From Microbacterium proteolyticum (GTDB taxonomy: Bacteria > Actinomycetota > Actinomycetes > Actinomycetales > Microbacteriaceae), in the NCBI RefSeq assembly GCF_029639405.1, contig NZ_CP121274.1, positions 1,736,001 through 1,800,000 on the forward strand: 64,000 bases of DNA. Direction: 5' to 3'. Numbering within the stretch: the first letter of the stretch is position 1; the number at the start of each line of letters is the position of its first letter. Below, in pieces: positions 1 through 8,707 of the stretch. The notes under the pieces were generated by a model. The model had not been told where the DNA came from, searched no databases, and was given only the letters and a program-made list of their open reading frames with translations. The position numbers and the translations under genes are program-made.

Positions 1-1
1 T

Positions 2-358
2 CAGCAGTTGGTTCGCAAGGGCCGCTCGCCGAAGGTCTCGAAGACCAAGGCTCCCGCGCTGAAGTCGAACCCCCAGCAGGCCGGCGTGTGCACCCGCGTG
101 TACACGACGACCCCCAAGAAGCCGAACTCGGCGATGCGCAAGGTCGCCCGCGTGAAGCTGCGCAACGGCACCGAGGTCACGGCCTACATCCCCGGTGAGG
201 GCCACAACCTGCAGGAGCACTCGCTCGTGCTCGTCCGTGGTGGTCGTGTGAAGGACCTCCCCGGTGTCCGTTACAAGATCGTCCGCGGTGCGCTCGACAC
301 CCAGGCTGTCAAGAACCGTAAGCAGGCTCGCAGCCGCTACGGCGCGAAGAAGGGCTGA
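2..358 (+). CDS. rpsL: 30S ribosomal protein S12 (5'-truncated by window edge)
   Basis: S12 sits at the decoding centre of the small ribosomal subunit and affects translational accuracy. The window opens inside codon 4: the first full codons read QQLVRKGR, so about four N-terminal residues (normally MPTI) lie outside. The core motifs TPKKPNSA and GRVKDLPG are intact, with lysine at both positions where streptomycin-resistance substitutions are known to occur. An in-frame TTG at 8 is not the start. It is the first gene of the str operon here, and rpsG follows after 5 nt. Confidence 0.97.
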   Translation, partial: QQLVRKGRSPKVSKTKAPALKSNPQQAGVCTRVYTTTPKKPNSAMRKVARVKLRNGTEVTAYIPGEGHNLQEHSLVLVRGGRVKDLPGVRYKIVRGALDTQAVKNRKQARSRYGAKKG

Positions 359-363
359 GAACC

Positions 364-834
364 ATGCCTCGTAAGGGTCCCGCCCCGAAGCGTCCCGTCG
401 TCAACGACCCGGTGTACGGCGCTCCCGTCGTCACCCAGCTCGTCAACAAGATCCTCGTCGACGGCAAGAAGTCGCTGGCCGAGTCGATCGTCTACGACGC
501 CCTCCGTGGCGTCGAGGCGAAGAACAGCCAGGATGCCGTCGCCACCCTCAAGAAGGCGCTCGACAACGTGCGCCCCACCCTCGAGGTCAAGAGCCGCCGC
601 GTCGGTGGCTCGACCTACCAGGTTCCGGTCGAAGTCAAGCCGCACCGCGCGAACACCCTCGCGCTGCGCTGGCTCGTGAGCTACGCGAAGGGTCGTCGTG
701 AGAAGACGATGACCGAGCGTCTGCAGAACGAGATCCTCGACGCCTCGAACGGCCTCGGTGCCGCGGTCAAGCGCCGCGAGGACACCCACAAGATGGCCGA
801 GTCGAACCGCGCCTTCGCGCACTACCGCTGGTAA
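364..834 (+). CDS. rpsG: 30S ribosomal protein S7
   Basis: S7 is a primary 16S rRNA-binding protein that nucleates assembly of the small-subunit head. The product is 156 aa, the usual bacterial length, and begins [11 protein letters not shown]. The C-terminus ends AHYRW, as is common in the family. It lies 5 nt downstream of rpsL, so the two are co-transcribed. A perfect hairpin follows at 841-879 before fusA, which could change the level of the distal genes. Confidence 0.98.
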   Translation: MPRKGPAPKRPVVNDPVYGAPVVTQLVNKILVDGKKSLAESIVYDALRGVEAKNSQDAVATLKKALDNVRPTLEVKSRRVGGSTYQVPVEVKPHRANTLALRWLVSYAKGRREKTMTERLQNEILDASNGLGAAVKRREDTHKMAESNRAFAHYRW

Positions 835-840
835 CACCCG

Positions 841-879
841 CGGAGGGTCCGCGACCGAACCCCGGTCGCGGACCCTCCG
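841..879 (+). terminator. Perfect 16-bp hairpin between rpsG and fusA
   Basis: The arms at 841-856 and 864-879 are exact reverse complements with a 7-nt loop. There is no T-run after it, so it is either an actinobacterial-type terminator without a U-tract or an attenuating or RNA-processing hairpin within the str operon. It ends 42 nt before the fusA start. Confidence 0.55.
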
Positions 880-921
880 ATGGGCCCGGCATCAACCTCC
901 CAACAGGTAAGGAAGACACCC

Positions 922-3036
922 GTGGCACAAGACGTGCTCACCGACCTCCACAAGGTCCGCAACATCGGCATCATGGCGCACATCGATGCCGGCAAGACGA
1001 CGACGACCGAGCGCATCCTGTTCTACACGGGCGTCAACCACAAGATCGGTGAGACGCACGACGGTGCCGCCACCACCGACTGGATGGAGCAGGAGCAGGA
1101 GCGTGGCATCACGATCACCTCCGCCGCCGTCACCTGCTTCTGGGACAAGAACCAGATCAACATCATCGACACCCCCGGGCACGTCGACTTCACGGTCGAG
1201 GTCGAGCGTTCGCTGCGCGTGCTCGACGGTGCCGTCGCCGTCTTCGACGGCAAGGAGGGCGTCGAGCCCCAGTCCGAGACGGTGTGGCGCCAGGCCGACA
1301 AGTACGACGTCCCCCGTATCTGCTTCGTCAACAAGATGGACAAGCTGGGCGCCGACTTCTACTTCACGGTCGACACGATCGTCAACCGCCTGAAGGCCAA
1401 GCCGCTCGTCATCCAGCTCCCCATCGGTGCCGAGAACGACTTCGTCGGCGTCATCGACCTCGTCGAGATGCGTGCCCTGGTGTGGCCCGGCGACGCCAAG
1501 GGTGACGTGACCATGGGTGCGAAGTACGAGATCCAGGAGATCCCGGCCGACCTCGCCGACAAGGCCGCCGAGTACCGTCACAAGCTGCTCGAGACCGTCG
1601 CCGAGTCCGACGACGTGCTCCTCGAGAAGTACTTCGGTGGCGAGGAGCTCACGGTCGCCGAGATCAAGGGCGCGATCCGCAAGCTGACGATCGCTTCCGA
1701 GCTCTACCCCGTGCTCTGCGGTTCGGCGTTCAAGAACCGCGGTGTCCAGCCGATGCTCGACGCGGTCGTCGACTACCTCCCCTCGCCCCTGGACGTGCCG
1801 GCCATCGAGGCCCACGACCCCAAGGACGAAGAGGTCGTCATCGAGCGCCACGCCGACCGCGAGGAGCCGTTCGCGGCCCTGGCGTTCAAGATCGTGACGC
1901 ACCCGTTCTTCGGCCGTCTGACCTACATCCGCGTCTACTCGGGTCACCTCGACTCGGGTGCGCAGGTCGTCAACGCCACCAAGGGCAAGAAGGAGCGCAT
2001 CGGGAAGATCTTCCAGATGCACGCCAACAAGGAGATGCCCGTCGACTCCGTGACCGCCGGTCACATCTACGCCGTCATCGGTCTGAAGGACACCACGACC
2101 GGTGACACCCTGAGCGACCCGTCGAACCAGGTCGTCCTCGAGTCGATGACGTTCCCGGAGCCGGTCATCGAGGTCGCGATCGAGCCCAAGACCAAGGCCG
2201 ACCAGGAGAAGCTGGGTGTCGCCATCCAGAAGCTCGCCGAGGAAGACCCGACGTTCCGCGTCGAGCAGAACTCGGAGACCGGTCAGACGGTCATCAAGGG
2301 CATGGGCGAGCTGCACCTCGACATCCTCGTGGACCGCATGAAGCGCGAGTTCAAGGTCGAGGCCAACGTCGGAAAGCCCCAGGTGGCGTACCGCGAGACC
2401 ATCCGCAAGGCGGTCGACCGTCACGACTACACCCACAAGAAGCAGACCGGTGGTTCGGGTCAGTTCGCGAAGATCCAGTTCGCGCTGGAGCCGCTCGAGG
2501 TCACGGCCGACAAGACCTACGAGTTCGAGAACAAGGTCACCGGTGGTCGTATCCCGCGCGAGTACATCGCGCCGACCGACCAGGGCTTCCAGGACGCCAT
2601 GAACGTCGGCGTGCTCGCCGGCTACCCCATGGTGGGCGTCAAGGCGATCCTGCTCGACGGTGCCTCGCACGACGTCGACTCGTCGGAAATGGCGTTCAAG
2701 ATCGCCGGCTCCATGGGCTTCAAGGAGGCGGTCCGCAAGGCGAACCCCACCATCCTCGAGCCGATCATGGCCGTCGAGGTGCGTACCCCCGAGGAGTACA
2801 TGGGCGACGTCATCGGCGACCTGAACTCGCGTCGTGGCCAGATCCAGTCCATGGAGGACGCCGCCGGCGTCAAGGTCGTGCGGGCCAACGTCCCGCTGTC
2901 GGAGATGTTCGGCTACATCGGTGACCTGCGCTCGAAGACCTCGGGTCGCGCCGTCTACTCGATGGAGTTCGACAGCTACGCCGACGTGCCGAAGGCCGTC
3001 GCCGACGAGATCGTCCAGAAGAACAAGGGCGAGTAA
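922..3036 (+). CDS. fusA: Translation elongation factor G
   Basis: EF-G is the GTPase that drives translocation of tRNA and mRNA through the ribosome. The GTG at 922 is preferred over the longer in-frame ATG at 880, because AAGGAAG lies just upstream of 922 and the resulting N-terminus ([14 protein letters not shown]) matches the family. The product is 704 aa. The GTPase motifs are present in order: [26 protein letters not shown] and NKMDKLG. The EF-G C-terminal domains follow. It is the third gene of the str operon; tuf follows after a 160-nt spacer. Confidence 0.98.
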   Translation: MAQDVLTDLHKVRNIGIMAHIDAGKTTTTERILFYTGVNHKIGETHDGAATTDWMEQEQERGITITSAAVTCFWDKNQINIIDTPGHVDFTVEVERSLRVLDGAVAVFDGKEGVEPQSETVWRQADKYDVPRICFVNKMDKLGADFYFTVDTIVNRLKAKPLVIQLPIGAENDFVGVIDLVEMRALVWPGDAKGDVTMGAKYEIQEIPADLADKAAEYRHKLLETVAESDDVLLEKYFGGEELTVAEIKGAIRKLTIASELYPVLCGSAFKNRGVQPMLDAVVDYLPSPLDVPAIEAHDPKDEEVVIERHADREEPFAALAFKIVTHPFFGRLTYIRVYSGHLDSGAQVVNATKGKKERIGKIFQMHANKEMPVDSVTAGHIYAVIGLKDTTTGDTLSDPSNQVVLESMTFPEPVIEVAIEPKTKADQEKLGVAIQKLAEEDPTFRVEQNSETGQTVIKGMGELHLDILVDRMKREFKVEANVGKPQVAYRETIRKAVDRHDYTHKKQTGGSGQFAKIQFALEPLEVTADKTYEFENKVTGGRIPREYIAPTDQGFQDAMNVGVLAGYPMVGVKAILLDGASHDVDSSEMAFKIAGSMGFKEAVRKANPTILEPIMAVEVRTPEEYMGDVIGDLNSRRGQIQSMEDAAGVKVVRANVPLSEMFGYIGDLRSKTSGRAVYSMEFDSYADVPKAVADEIVQKNKGE

Positions 3037-3048
3037 CACCGCCCTCGT

Positions 3049-3089
3049 GGATGCCGGGGGTCCGCGCCCCGGCCGGGTTCCCGGCATCC
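3049..3089 (+). terminator. Hairpin in the fusA-tuf spacer
   Basis: The arms at 3049-3058 and 3080-3089 are a perfect 10-bp inverted repeat around a GC-rich 21-nt loop. It may reduce read-through from fusA and give tuf partly independent expression. The rest of the spacer (3090-3196) is AT-richer. It holds a weak TANNNT box at 3116-3121 but no convincing -35 element. Confidence 0.4.
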
Positions 3090-3196
3090 GCTCAAACTCA
3101 ATACCGACTCTCTAGTAACCTGAGAACCATCCCCGTAGAGAACCGGTCGCAATCCAGCGCCCGTCACTCTGCATTGAACGTCCTGAGGAGGACCCA

Positions 3197-4390
3197 GTGG
3201 CTAAGGCCAAGTTCGAGCGGACCAAGCCGCACGTGAACATCGGAACGATCGGTCACGTCGACCACGGCAAGACCACGCTCACCGCTGCCATCTCGAAGGT
3301 GCTCGCCGACAAGTTCCCGTCGGCCACCAACGTCCAGCGTGACTTCGCGTCGATCGACTCGGCGCCGGAAGAGCGTCAGCGCGGTATCACCATCAACATC
3401 TCGCACGTCGAGTACGAGACCCCGAAGCGTCACTACGCTCACGTCGACGCGCCCGGTCACGCCGACTACATCAAGAACATGATCACCGGTGCCGCTCAGA
3501 TGGACGGCGCGATCCTCGTGGTCGCGGCGACCGACGGCCCGATGGCCCAGACGCGTGAGCACGTGCTGCTCGCCAAGCAGGTCGGCGTCCCCTACCTGCT
3601 CGTCGCGCTGAACAAGGCCGACATGGTCGACGACGAGGAGATCCTGGAGCTCGTCGAGCTCGAGGTTCGCGAGCTCCTCTCCTCGCAGGACTTCGACGGC
3701 GACAACGCCCCCGTCGTGCGCGTCTCGGGCCTCAAGGCTCTCGAGGGTGACGAGCAGTGGGTCAACTCGATCGTCGAGCTCATGGAGGCCGTCGACGAGT
3801 CCATCCCCGACCCGGTGCGTGACAAGGACAAGCCGTTCCTCATGCCCATCGAGGACGTCTTCACCATCACCGGTCGTGGAACGGTCGTCACGGGTCGCGC
3901 CGAGCGCGGTACCCTCGCGATCAACTCCGAGGTCGAGATCGTCGGCATCCGCCCGACGCAGAAGACCACGGTCACGGGTATCGAGATGTTCCACAAGCAG
4001 CTCGACGAGGCCTGGGCCGGCGAGAACTGTGGTCTGCTCCTTCGCGGCACCAAGCGTGACGACGTCGAGCGCGGCCAGGTCGTCGTGAAGCCCGGTTCGG
4101 TCACCCCGCACACCAACTTCGAGGGCACGGCGTACATCCTGTCCAAGGAGGAGGGCGGCCGTCACAACCCGTTCTTCACGAACTACCGCCCGCAGTTCTA
4201 CTTCCGCACCACGGACGTGACCGGCGTCATCACGCTGCCCGAGGGCACCGAGATGGTCATGCCCGGTGACACCACCGAGATGTCGGTCGAGCTCATCCAG
4301 CCGATCGCCATGGAAGAGGGCCTCGGCTACGCGATCCGTGAGGGTGGCCGCACCGTCGGTGCCGGTACCGTCACCAAGATCCTCAAGTAA
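3197..4390 (+). CDS. tuf: Translation elongation factor Tu
   Basis: EF-Tu is the GTPase that delivers aminoacyl-tRNA to the ribosome. The 397-aa product is full length for actinobacterial EF-Tu. The GTG start at 3197 has GAGGAGG at 3185-3191. GTPase motifs are GHVDHGKTT, the DAPGHADY switch region and NKADMV. The cysteine often found in the DCPGHADY motif is alanine here. A strong hairpin terminator follows at 4412. In many bacteria the S10 operon comes next; here a 32-kb surface-polysaccharide region intervenes. Confidence 0.98.
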   Translation: MAKAKFERTKPHVNIGTIGHVDHGKTTLTAAISKVLADKFPSATNVQRDFASIDSAPEERQRGITINISHVEYETPKRHYAHVDAPGHADYIKNMITGAAQMDGAILVVAATDGPMAQTREHVLLAKQVGVPYLLVALNKADMVDDEEILELVELEVRELLSSQDFDGDNAPVVRVSGLKALEGDEQWVNSIVELMEAVDESIPDPVRDKDKPFLMPIEDVFTITGRGTVVTGRAERGTLAINSEVEIVGIRPTQKTTVTGIEMFHKQLDEAWAGENCGLLLRGTKRDDVERGQVVVKPGSVTPHTNFEGTAYILSKEEGGRHNPFFTNYRPQFYFRTTDVTGVITLPEGTEMVMPGDTTEMSVELIQPIAMEEGLGYAIREGGRTVGAGTVTKILK

Positions 4391-4411
4391 GTCCTTCACG
4401 GACTGACCGGC

Positions 4412-4439
4412 AAGGGCCGGGCCTTCGGGCCCGGCCCTT
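4412..4439 (+). terminator. Intrinsic terminator of the str operon
   Basis: A perfect 12-bp GC-rich stem (4412-4423 with 4428-4439) closes a TTCG tetraloop, followed by a T-containing tail (CGTCGTTCCTC). It lies 21 nt after the tuf stop codon. Confidence 0.85.
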
Positions 4440-4465
4440 CGTCGTTCCTCCCGGGCTCCCCCCGG

Positions 4466-4471
4466 TAGAGT
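4466..4471 (+). promoter_or_regulatory. -10 box (TAGAGT) of a leaderless gene
   Basis: TAGAGT ends exactly 7 nt before the GTG at 4479. This is the spacing at which actinobacterial transcription would begin on the start codon itself. No Shine-Dalgarno sequence is present, and no clear -35 element is seen. Confidence 0.55.
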
Positions 4472-4478
4472 CGCTGGG

Positions 4479-4763
4479 GTGAAGCCGCTCTCGCGTGTCC
4501 TCGGCGTCGTCTCCCTTCTGCTCGCCATCGTGGCGGTGGGGGTTCCGGCGCTCGGAGCGCTGCTCCTGCTGCGGAACGATTCATCCGGTCTCATCGAACG
4601 TGCCGCGGTCATCGGACTCGCCGTCGCTGCGGCGGGCGTCCTGTTCGCGGTCGTCGGATACGTCACGGGTCGCCGCGTCGGTGCGACCGCGCTGCCCATC
4701 ATGGGCGGTCTCAGCTCCATCCTCGTCGCCGCGGGTTTCGCGGTGGCCCCGCTCTTCGTCTGA
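4479..4763 (+). CDS. Small multi-pass membrane protein, unknown function
   Basis: I do not recognise a family for this 94-aa protein. It is almost entirely hydrophobic, with about three membrane segments: near residues 5-28 (VLGVVSLLLAIVAVGV), 37-60 and 68-92. Charged residues lie only in the short connecting loops. The GTG start is inferred to be leaderless because a TANNNT box sits 7 nt upstream. It is the first gene after the str-operon terminator and lies 72 nt before the DUF4012 protein, which has its own -10 box. The two are therefore probably separate transcripts. Confidence 0.7.
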   Translation: MKPLSRVLGVVSLLLAIVAVGVPALGALLLLRNDSSGLIERAAVIGLAVAAAGVLFAVVGYVTGRRVGATALPIMGGLSSILVAAGFAVAPLFV

Positions 4764-4823
4764 GGTCCGCGCCCCCGGCCGTCGGCCGACGATGCTGGCA
4801 GGGGGCGCTCAGACGGTCTGACC

Positions 4824-4829
4824 TAGGAT
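4824..4829 (+). promoter_or_regulatory. -10 box (TAGGAT) of a leaderless gene
   Basis: TAGGAT ends 6 nt before the ATG at 4836 and there is no Shine-Dalgarno sequence between them, which is the leaderless arrangement. Confidence 0.55.
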
Positions 4830-4835
4830 TTCCCC

Positions 4836-6746
4836 ATGGGTGACAACCTGCGCCGCCACAACCGAAGCCGAGCTACGAGCGGGACAGGCGCCGAGGATGC
4901 CGCGATCGCGGAGTCCGACGCAGCCCCTGTGACCGAGCCCGGCGAGACCGCACCTCGTCGCGGTCGCGTCTGGCCCTGGGTGCTGGGCTGTGCGTTCGGC
5001 CTGATCGGGGGAGCGGCCGCCGTAGCCGGCATCCTCGGCGCGACGCTGGCCGTGCAGGCCGTCGAGGTCCGCGACGATCTCCTGGCGGCCAAGGCGACGC
5101 TCGGGCGACTCGGCTCGCTGGTCGAGGCGAAGGATGAGGCCGGTCTCCAGGCCGCCGCCGACGATGTGAGCGTCCGGACGGCCCGGGCGGCTCAGACGGT
5201 CCAGAGTCCGTTGTGGCAGAAGGCATCCGAGATCCCCGTCGTGGGGGCCAACATCGACGCCGTCTCGCGCGTCACGCGCGCGGTGGACATCCTCGTGCGC
5301 GACGCCCTCCCCCCGGGCATCCAGATGATCTCCGACCTCGACATCAAGAAGCTCGCGCTCGAGGGCGGGGGCTTCGATCTGCAGCCGTTCCAGCAGGCGC
5401 AGGCGTCGATCCCCGTGGTGTCGCAGGCGTTCACCGCGGCCAAGGCCGAGACCGACGGCATCCAGTCCGACCAGCTCCTGGATGCCGTCGCCGGACCCGT
5501 GGGAGAGATCCGGGATGTCATCGACCGCACGGCGCCCACCCTCGACGTCGTGAACCGGTACCTGCCGACGCTGCTCAGCATGGCCGGTGGCGAGGGGAGC
5601 AAGACCTACCTCATCATCTTCCAGAACAACGCGGAGATCCGCGCGACCGGCGGCAACCCGGCGGCGAGCATCATCATGAAGGTCGACCAGGGCAAGTTCG
5701 AGCTGCTCGATCAGGCCAGCTCCGCGACCTTCTACCAGGAGGGCACGGCGGGTCAGCAGTTCAGCGACATCCCCGGCGACGCGCTCGCGCTGTACCCGGC
5801 GACCTTCGCGCGCTACTCGCAGGACTACACGATGACGCCGGACTTCCCGACGACCGTGCAGCTGTTCCAGGACCTGTGGACGCGCACCAACGGCGAGAGG
5901 TTCGACGGCGTCATCTCCATCGACCCCGTCGTCCTGTCGCACATGCTGGCGGTCGCCGGCCCGGTCGACGTCGCGGGGGAGCAGATCTCGAGCGACAACG
6001 CCGTGAAGCTGCTCCTGAGCGACGCCTACGAACGATTCCCGAACGGGACGGACTCGGACAGGTTCTTCTCCGAGGTTTCGCGCGCGGTGTTCTCGCACCT
6101 GACGTCGGGCAAATGGGACCCGGCGAAGATGCTGGATGCGCTGACGCAGTCCGCCGACGAGCAGCGCCTGTACCTGTCGTTCACGGACGAGGCCGCACAG
6201 CGACTCTCGACCGAGTTGGGCCTGGACGGCGCGCTGCACGCCGACAACACGACGGCGACCCAGGTGGGCACGTACCTGAACGACTACTCCGTCGGGAAGC
6301 TCGAGTACCACCTCGCGCAGTCCGTCTCCGCGACATGCGACGCATCCGCGCGGACGATCACGACGACCACCACGTTGACGAATTCGATCCCGAACAGCGT
6401 CACGACGTCATATGTGCTCGGCGGGCGCAACCGGAACCTCGGGCTGCCGCGTACGTCGATGCTGATGGATGTGGTCTTCTTCGCTCCCCCCGGCGGTCAG
6501 ATCGTCTCGACAGACCCCGGGACGAGCGAGTTGTCCGGCTTCGACCGTTCGGGTTCGCAGGACGGCAACAGCGCCCTGAGCCGATTGATCATCCTTCCTC
6601 AGGGCCAGTCCCGAACGGTCTCCTCGACCGTGCACCTTCCGGACGGTCCCCTCGGACCCCTGCAGCTGCGGCACACGCCCACCGCGTCGGACACGCCGGT
6701 CACGATCGACGCATCGTGCGACGCGCTGTTCCCCGCCGCCGGATGA
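4836..6746 (+). CDS. DUF4012 domain membrane-anchored protein
   Basis: A 636-aa protein with a charged cytoplasmic N-terminus (about 45 aa, RGR before the membrane), one membrane segment at about 46-68, and a large extracytoplasmic part. The stretch YLIIFQNNAEIRATGGNP is the hallmark of DUF4012, found in actinobacterial envelope proteins often encoded near exopolysaccharide genes. The biochemical role of the family is unknown to me. The C-terminal third is beta-rich with Thr-rich strands. It opens the polysaccharide region and converges on the nucleotidyltransferase gene, with only 5 nt between the two stop codons. The start is supported by the leaderless promoter. Confidence 0.85.
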   Translation: MGDNLRRHNRSRATSGTGAEDAAIAESDAAPVTEPGETAPRRGRVWPWVLGCAFGLIGGAAAVAGILGATLAVQAVEVRDDLLAAKATLGRLGSLVEAKDEAGLQAAADDVSVRTARAAQTVQSPLWQKASEIPVVGANIDAVSRVTRAVDILVRDALPPGIQMISDLDIKKLALEGGGFDLQPFQQAQASIPVVSQAFTAAKAETDGIQSDQLLDAVAGPVGEIRDVIDRTAPTLDVVNRYLPTLLSMAGGEGSKTYLIIFQNNAEIRATGGNPAASIIMKVDQGKFELLDQASSATFYQEGTAGQQFSDIPGDALALYPATFARYSQDYTMTPDFPTTVQLFQDLWTRTNGERFDGVISIDPVVLSHMLAVAGPVDVAGEQISSDNAVKLLLSDAYERFPNGTDSDRFFSEVSRAVFSHLTSGKWDPAKMLDALTQSADEQRLYLSFTDEAAQRLSTELGLDGALHADNTTATQVGTYLNDYSVGKLEYHLAQSVSATCDASARTITTTTTLTNSIPNSVTTSYVLGGRNRNLGLPRTSMLMDVVFFAPPGGQIVSTDPGTSELSGFDRSGSQDGNSALSRLIILPQGQSRTVSSTVHLPDGPLGPLQLRHTPTASDTPVTIDASCDALFPAAG

Positions 6747-6751
6747 GGGTC

Positions 6752-7687
6752 TCAGTCGCCCGGCTCGGAACGGCGTGTGGACAACCACAGGCGGGCGGCT
6801 GAGACGGCGCCGGGCAACCCCATGACCAACCGATCCGTGCGGGCCCGAAGGCGTCCGAGAACCGAGTCCACCGCATCGGGGCGCATCCGCAACAGTTCCG
6901 CACGGCTCGGCCAGATCGCCGAGCGTGCCGTGCGTAGGACGGAGAGCCCGTGCTGACGGCGCAACATCGTCAGCCACATGTAGCCCGTGCTCGCTCCCGC
7001 CGCCACGCGGAGCTCCCACTCTCGAAGCGCCGCCGCGTCACCACGCGAGTCCGCCGGGTCGGCGGGTCCAGGGACATCGAGCGCGGTCAACACGGTTCGC
7101 AGGGTGCGGTCGCATCCCGTCGAGATCGCCAACGAGGAGAGGTCGAGGCGCTCGTCCTCGCTGAGCGAGACGCGGGTGAGGAGATAGTCCAGCTCGCGAC
7201 TGTGTCGGGGGTCGGTGCTCCGGCTGCGCAACGCGTGGAGGCTCGCGATCAGCAGACTGCCCAGCCGGTCGGGAACGGGGACCTCCCGGTGGGCGAGGGT
7301 GAGCTCGACACGTCTGGCCCAGAGGGTGTCGAAAGTCTCTTGGGGGTCGGCGAGGAAGCCGGGGAACATGCGGTGCACGTCGATGTCGCACGGCCAGCTC
7401 TCGTGGACGAGCGTGACCGAGTGCGCGACGTAGATCGCGCGTTCGCTGCGTTCCTGTCGTTCGGTCCATCCGTTGCGACGCAGAGCTTCGACGAATCGGT
7501 TCACCTCGGCCGGCGAGACGAGGACATCCACGTCGGAAGAGACCCGGGGCTGGCGAAGACCGTGATGGGCGAGGCCGGGTCCTTTGACGAACAGGGCCCG
7601 GATGCCTTCCTGCTCGAGCAGCCACGACGTCCAGGCGTGGGCGAGCTCGATGCTCGTCGCGAGGGGGAACGATCGGTGCTCAGCCAT
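6752..7687 (-). CDS. Nucleotidyltransferase-fold protein (NTP_transf_5 type)
   Basis: A 311-aa protein resembling the uncharacterised nucleotidyltransferase family PF14907: FVKGPGLAHHG followed by SSDVDVLVS matches the family's KG-x-A and DxD metal-binding pattern at about residues 30-55. Chemistry and substrate are unknown. Relatives occur as tailoring genes in lasso-peptide clusters and in polysaccharide clusters next to HPr-kinase-like and PqqD-like genes, as here. The ATG at 7687 is preferred over an upstream TTG because GGAGGGG precedes it. The start lies inside the end of the PqqD gene (8-nt overlap), so the two are translationally coupled. It is the last gene of a four-gene minus-strand operon. 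Confidence 0.8.
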   Translation of the reverse strand: MAEHRSFPLATSIELAHAWTSWLLEQEGIRALFVKGPGLAHHGLRQPRVSSDVDVLVSPAEVNRFVEALRRNGWTERQERSERAIYVAHSVTLVHESWPCDIDVHRMFPGFLADPQETFDTLWARRVELTLAHREVPVPDRLGSLLIASLHALRSRSTDPRHSRELDYLLTRVSLSEDERLDLSSLAISTGCDRTLRTVLTALDVPGPADPADSRGDAAALREWELRVAAGASTGYMWLTMLRRQHGLSVLRTARSAIWPSRAELLRMRPDAVDSVLGRLRARTDRLVMGLPGAVSAARLWLSTRRSEPGD

Positions 7688-7991
7688 GACCGTCCCCTCC
7701 GTCGGTGCGGCGGAGCACTCCGCGCGCGGTGAGATCATCCAGGAAGGGGACGAGCGAACCCGCGATCTCCACGGCCTGCTCCCACGAGCATTCGGCATCC
7801 GTCGCGATGGCGCGCGCGAGATCGTCCACGTCGATCCCGTCGTCTCCGGCTCGGATGACCGAGTTCCAGATCAGGCCGGCCGCGTCCTCCAGCACGATGG
7901 GCTGACCGAGCGGCTCGCGCAGCGGGAGAACGGTCGTCCGCAGGTCTCCCCGTACCTCCGCCACGAGCCCTCGCACCCACCGCCCCGTCAT
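7680..7991 (-). CDS. PqqD-like protein
   Basis: A 103-aa protein of the PqqD superfamily. The central stretch (LREPLGQPIVLEDAAGLIWN) shows the usual 'variable strand, then D-x-x-G-x-x-I-W' pattern, followed by a helical segment and FLDDLTARGVL. PqqD-type domains bind leader peptides of RiPP precursors and present them to modifying enzymes; others of unknown role accompany HPr-kinase-like genes in surface-polysaccharide clusters. The ATG at 7991 overlaps the signal-peptidase stop (ATGA). It overlaps the nucleotidyltransferase gene by 8 nt. No radical SAM enzyme, cyclase or evident precursor peptide is encoded nearby. Confidence 0.8.
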   Translation of the reverse strand: MTGRWVRGLVAEVRGDLRTTVLPLREPLGQPIVLEDAAGLIWNSVIRAGDDGIDVDDLARAIATDAECSWEQAVEIAGSLVPFLDDLTARGVLRRTDGGDGHG

Positions 7992-8707
7992 CCCGAAACC
8001 GGCCCCACACGATCGAGCGGCCACAGGCGGAGGAACGCGGGGCCGACGACATCATCGAGGTCGACGAACCTCGCGCACTCGTCGCCCCGCGCGTCCGGTC
8101 TGTTCCTGCACGCGATCACGGAGTCCGCCGAGTCCGAGCGGTTGTCGCCCAGCACCAGAAGACTTCGCGACGGTACCGTGATCGAAGGGAAGCAGCGAGC
8201 GGAGACCGGCCGGGTGGTGCAGTCCTGAACACCTGGCTCGAAGGGGTAGTCCTCGTCCGGGTAGGGAGCGGGCACCGGCTCGTCGTCCACCAGGATGCGA
8301 CCTTCGGTGTCGCAACAGCGGACGGTCTCTCCTTCGGTCGCCACGACTCGCTTGACCAGCGTGTGGGCGTTCGAGGGGCCGAAACCGATGACGTCTCCGA
8401 TCCAGCCGAGGAAGCTGGGCGTCGAGGTGCGACCTTCAGCGGCATCCCACTGCGCGCTCGCAGTGAACACGACGACGTCGCCGTCCTCGGGGGCGGCTCC
8501 GACGTAGGCGAGCCGGGCCACCAGGATGCGATCTCCGACATCGAGCGTGGGCTCCATCGAGGCGCTGGGGATGCGATACACCTTGACGACGAAGGCCTGG
8601 ATCAGTGCGAGGACGATCAGCGCGAGGAGCAGATGGAACCACGGCGAGGCGACGGCCCGGCGCCACCGGGGCCGCACTCCCGAGGGCGTCCCGGTGTCAC
8701 GGGGCAC
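7988..8707 (-). CDS. lepB: Signal peptidase I (S26 family)
   Basis: A membrane-bound serine/lysine protease that removes signal peptides. The 239-aa form starting at GTG 8707 has one N-terminal membrane segment (about residues 22-42), the catalytic-serine box PSASMEPT (Ser50), the general-base lysine in TLVKRVV (Lys119) and the LGDNRSDSADS box near 186. The GTG is chosen because GAGGCGGGG precedes it and it overlaps the end of the kinase gene by 11 nt; a longer form would extend deep into that gene. It lies inside the HPr-kinase-like/PqqD/nucleotidyltransferase operon, which suggests a dedicated rather than housekeeping substrate (inference). Confidence 0.9.
   Translation of the reverse strand: MPRDTGTPSGVRPRWRRAVASPWFHLLLALIVLALIQAFVVKVYRIPSASMEPTLDVGDRILVARLAYVGAAPEDGDVVVFTASAQWDAAEGRTSTPSFLGWIGDVIGFGPSNAHTLVKRVVATEGETVRCCDTEGRILVDDEPVPAPYPDEDYPFEPGVQDCTTRPVSARCFPSITVPSRSLLVLGDNRSDSADSVIACRNRPDARGDECARFVDLDDVVGPAFLRLWPLDRVGPVSG

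Noticed and set aside
880..921. Longer fusA starting at ATG 880
   Set aside because: It would add 14 residues not seen in EF-G and would overlap the hairpin region; GTG 922 has a good ribosome-binding site.
892..3087. 731-codon frame antisense to fusA
   Set aside because: A high-GC shadow frame; composition is Leu/Val/Asp/Arg-biased and there is no family-like sequence. EF-G is unambiguous on the other strand.
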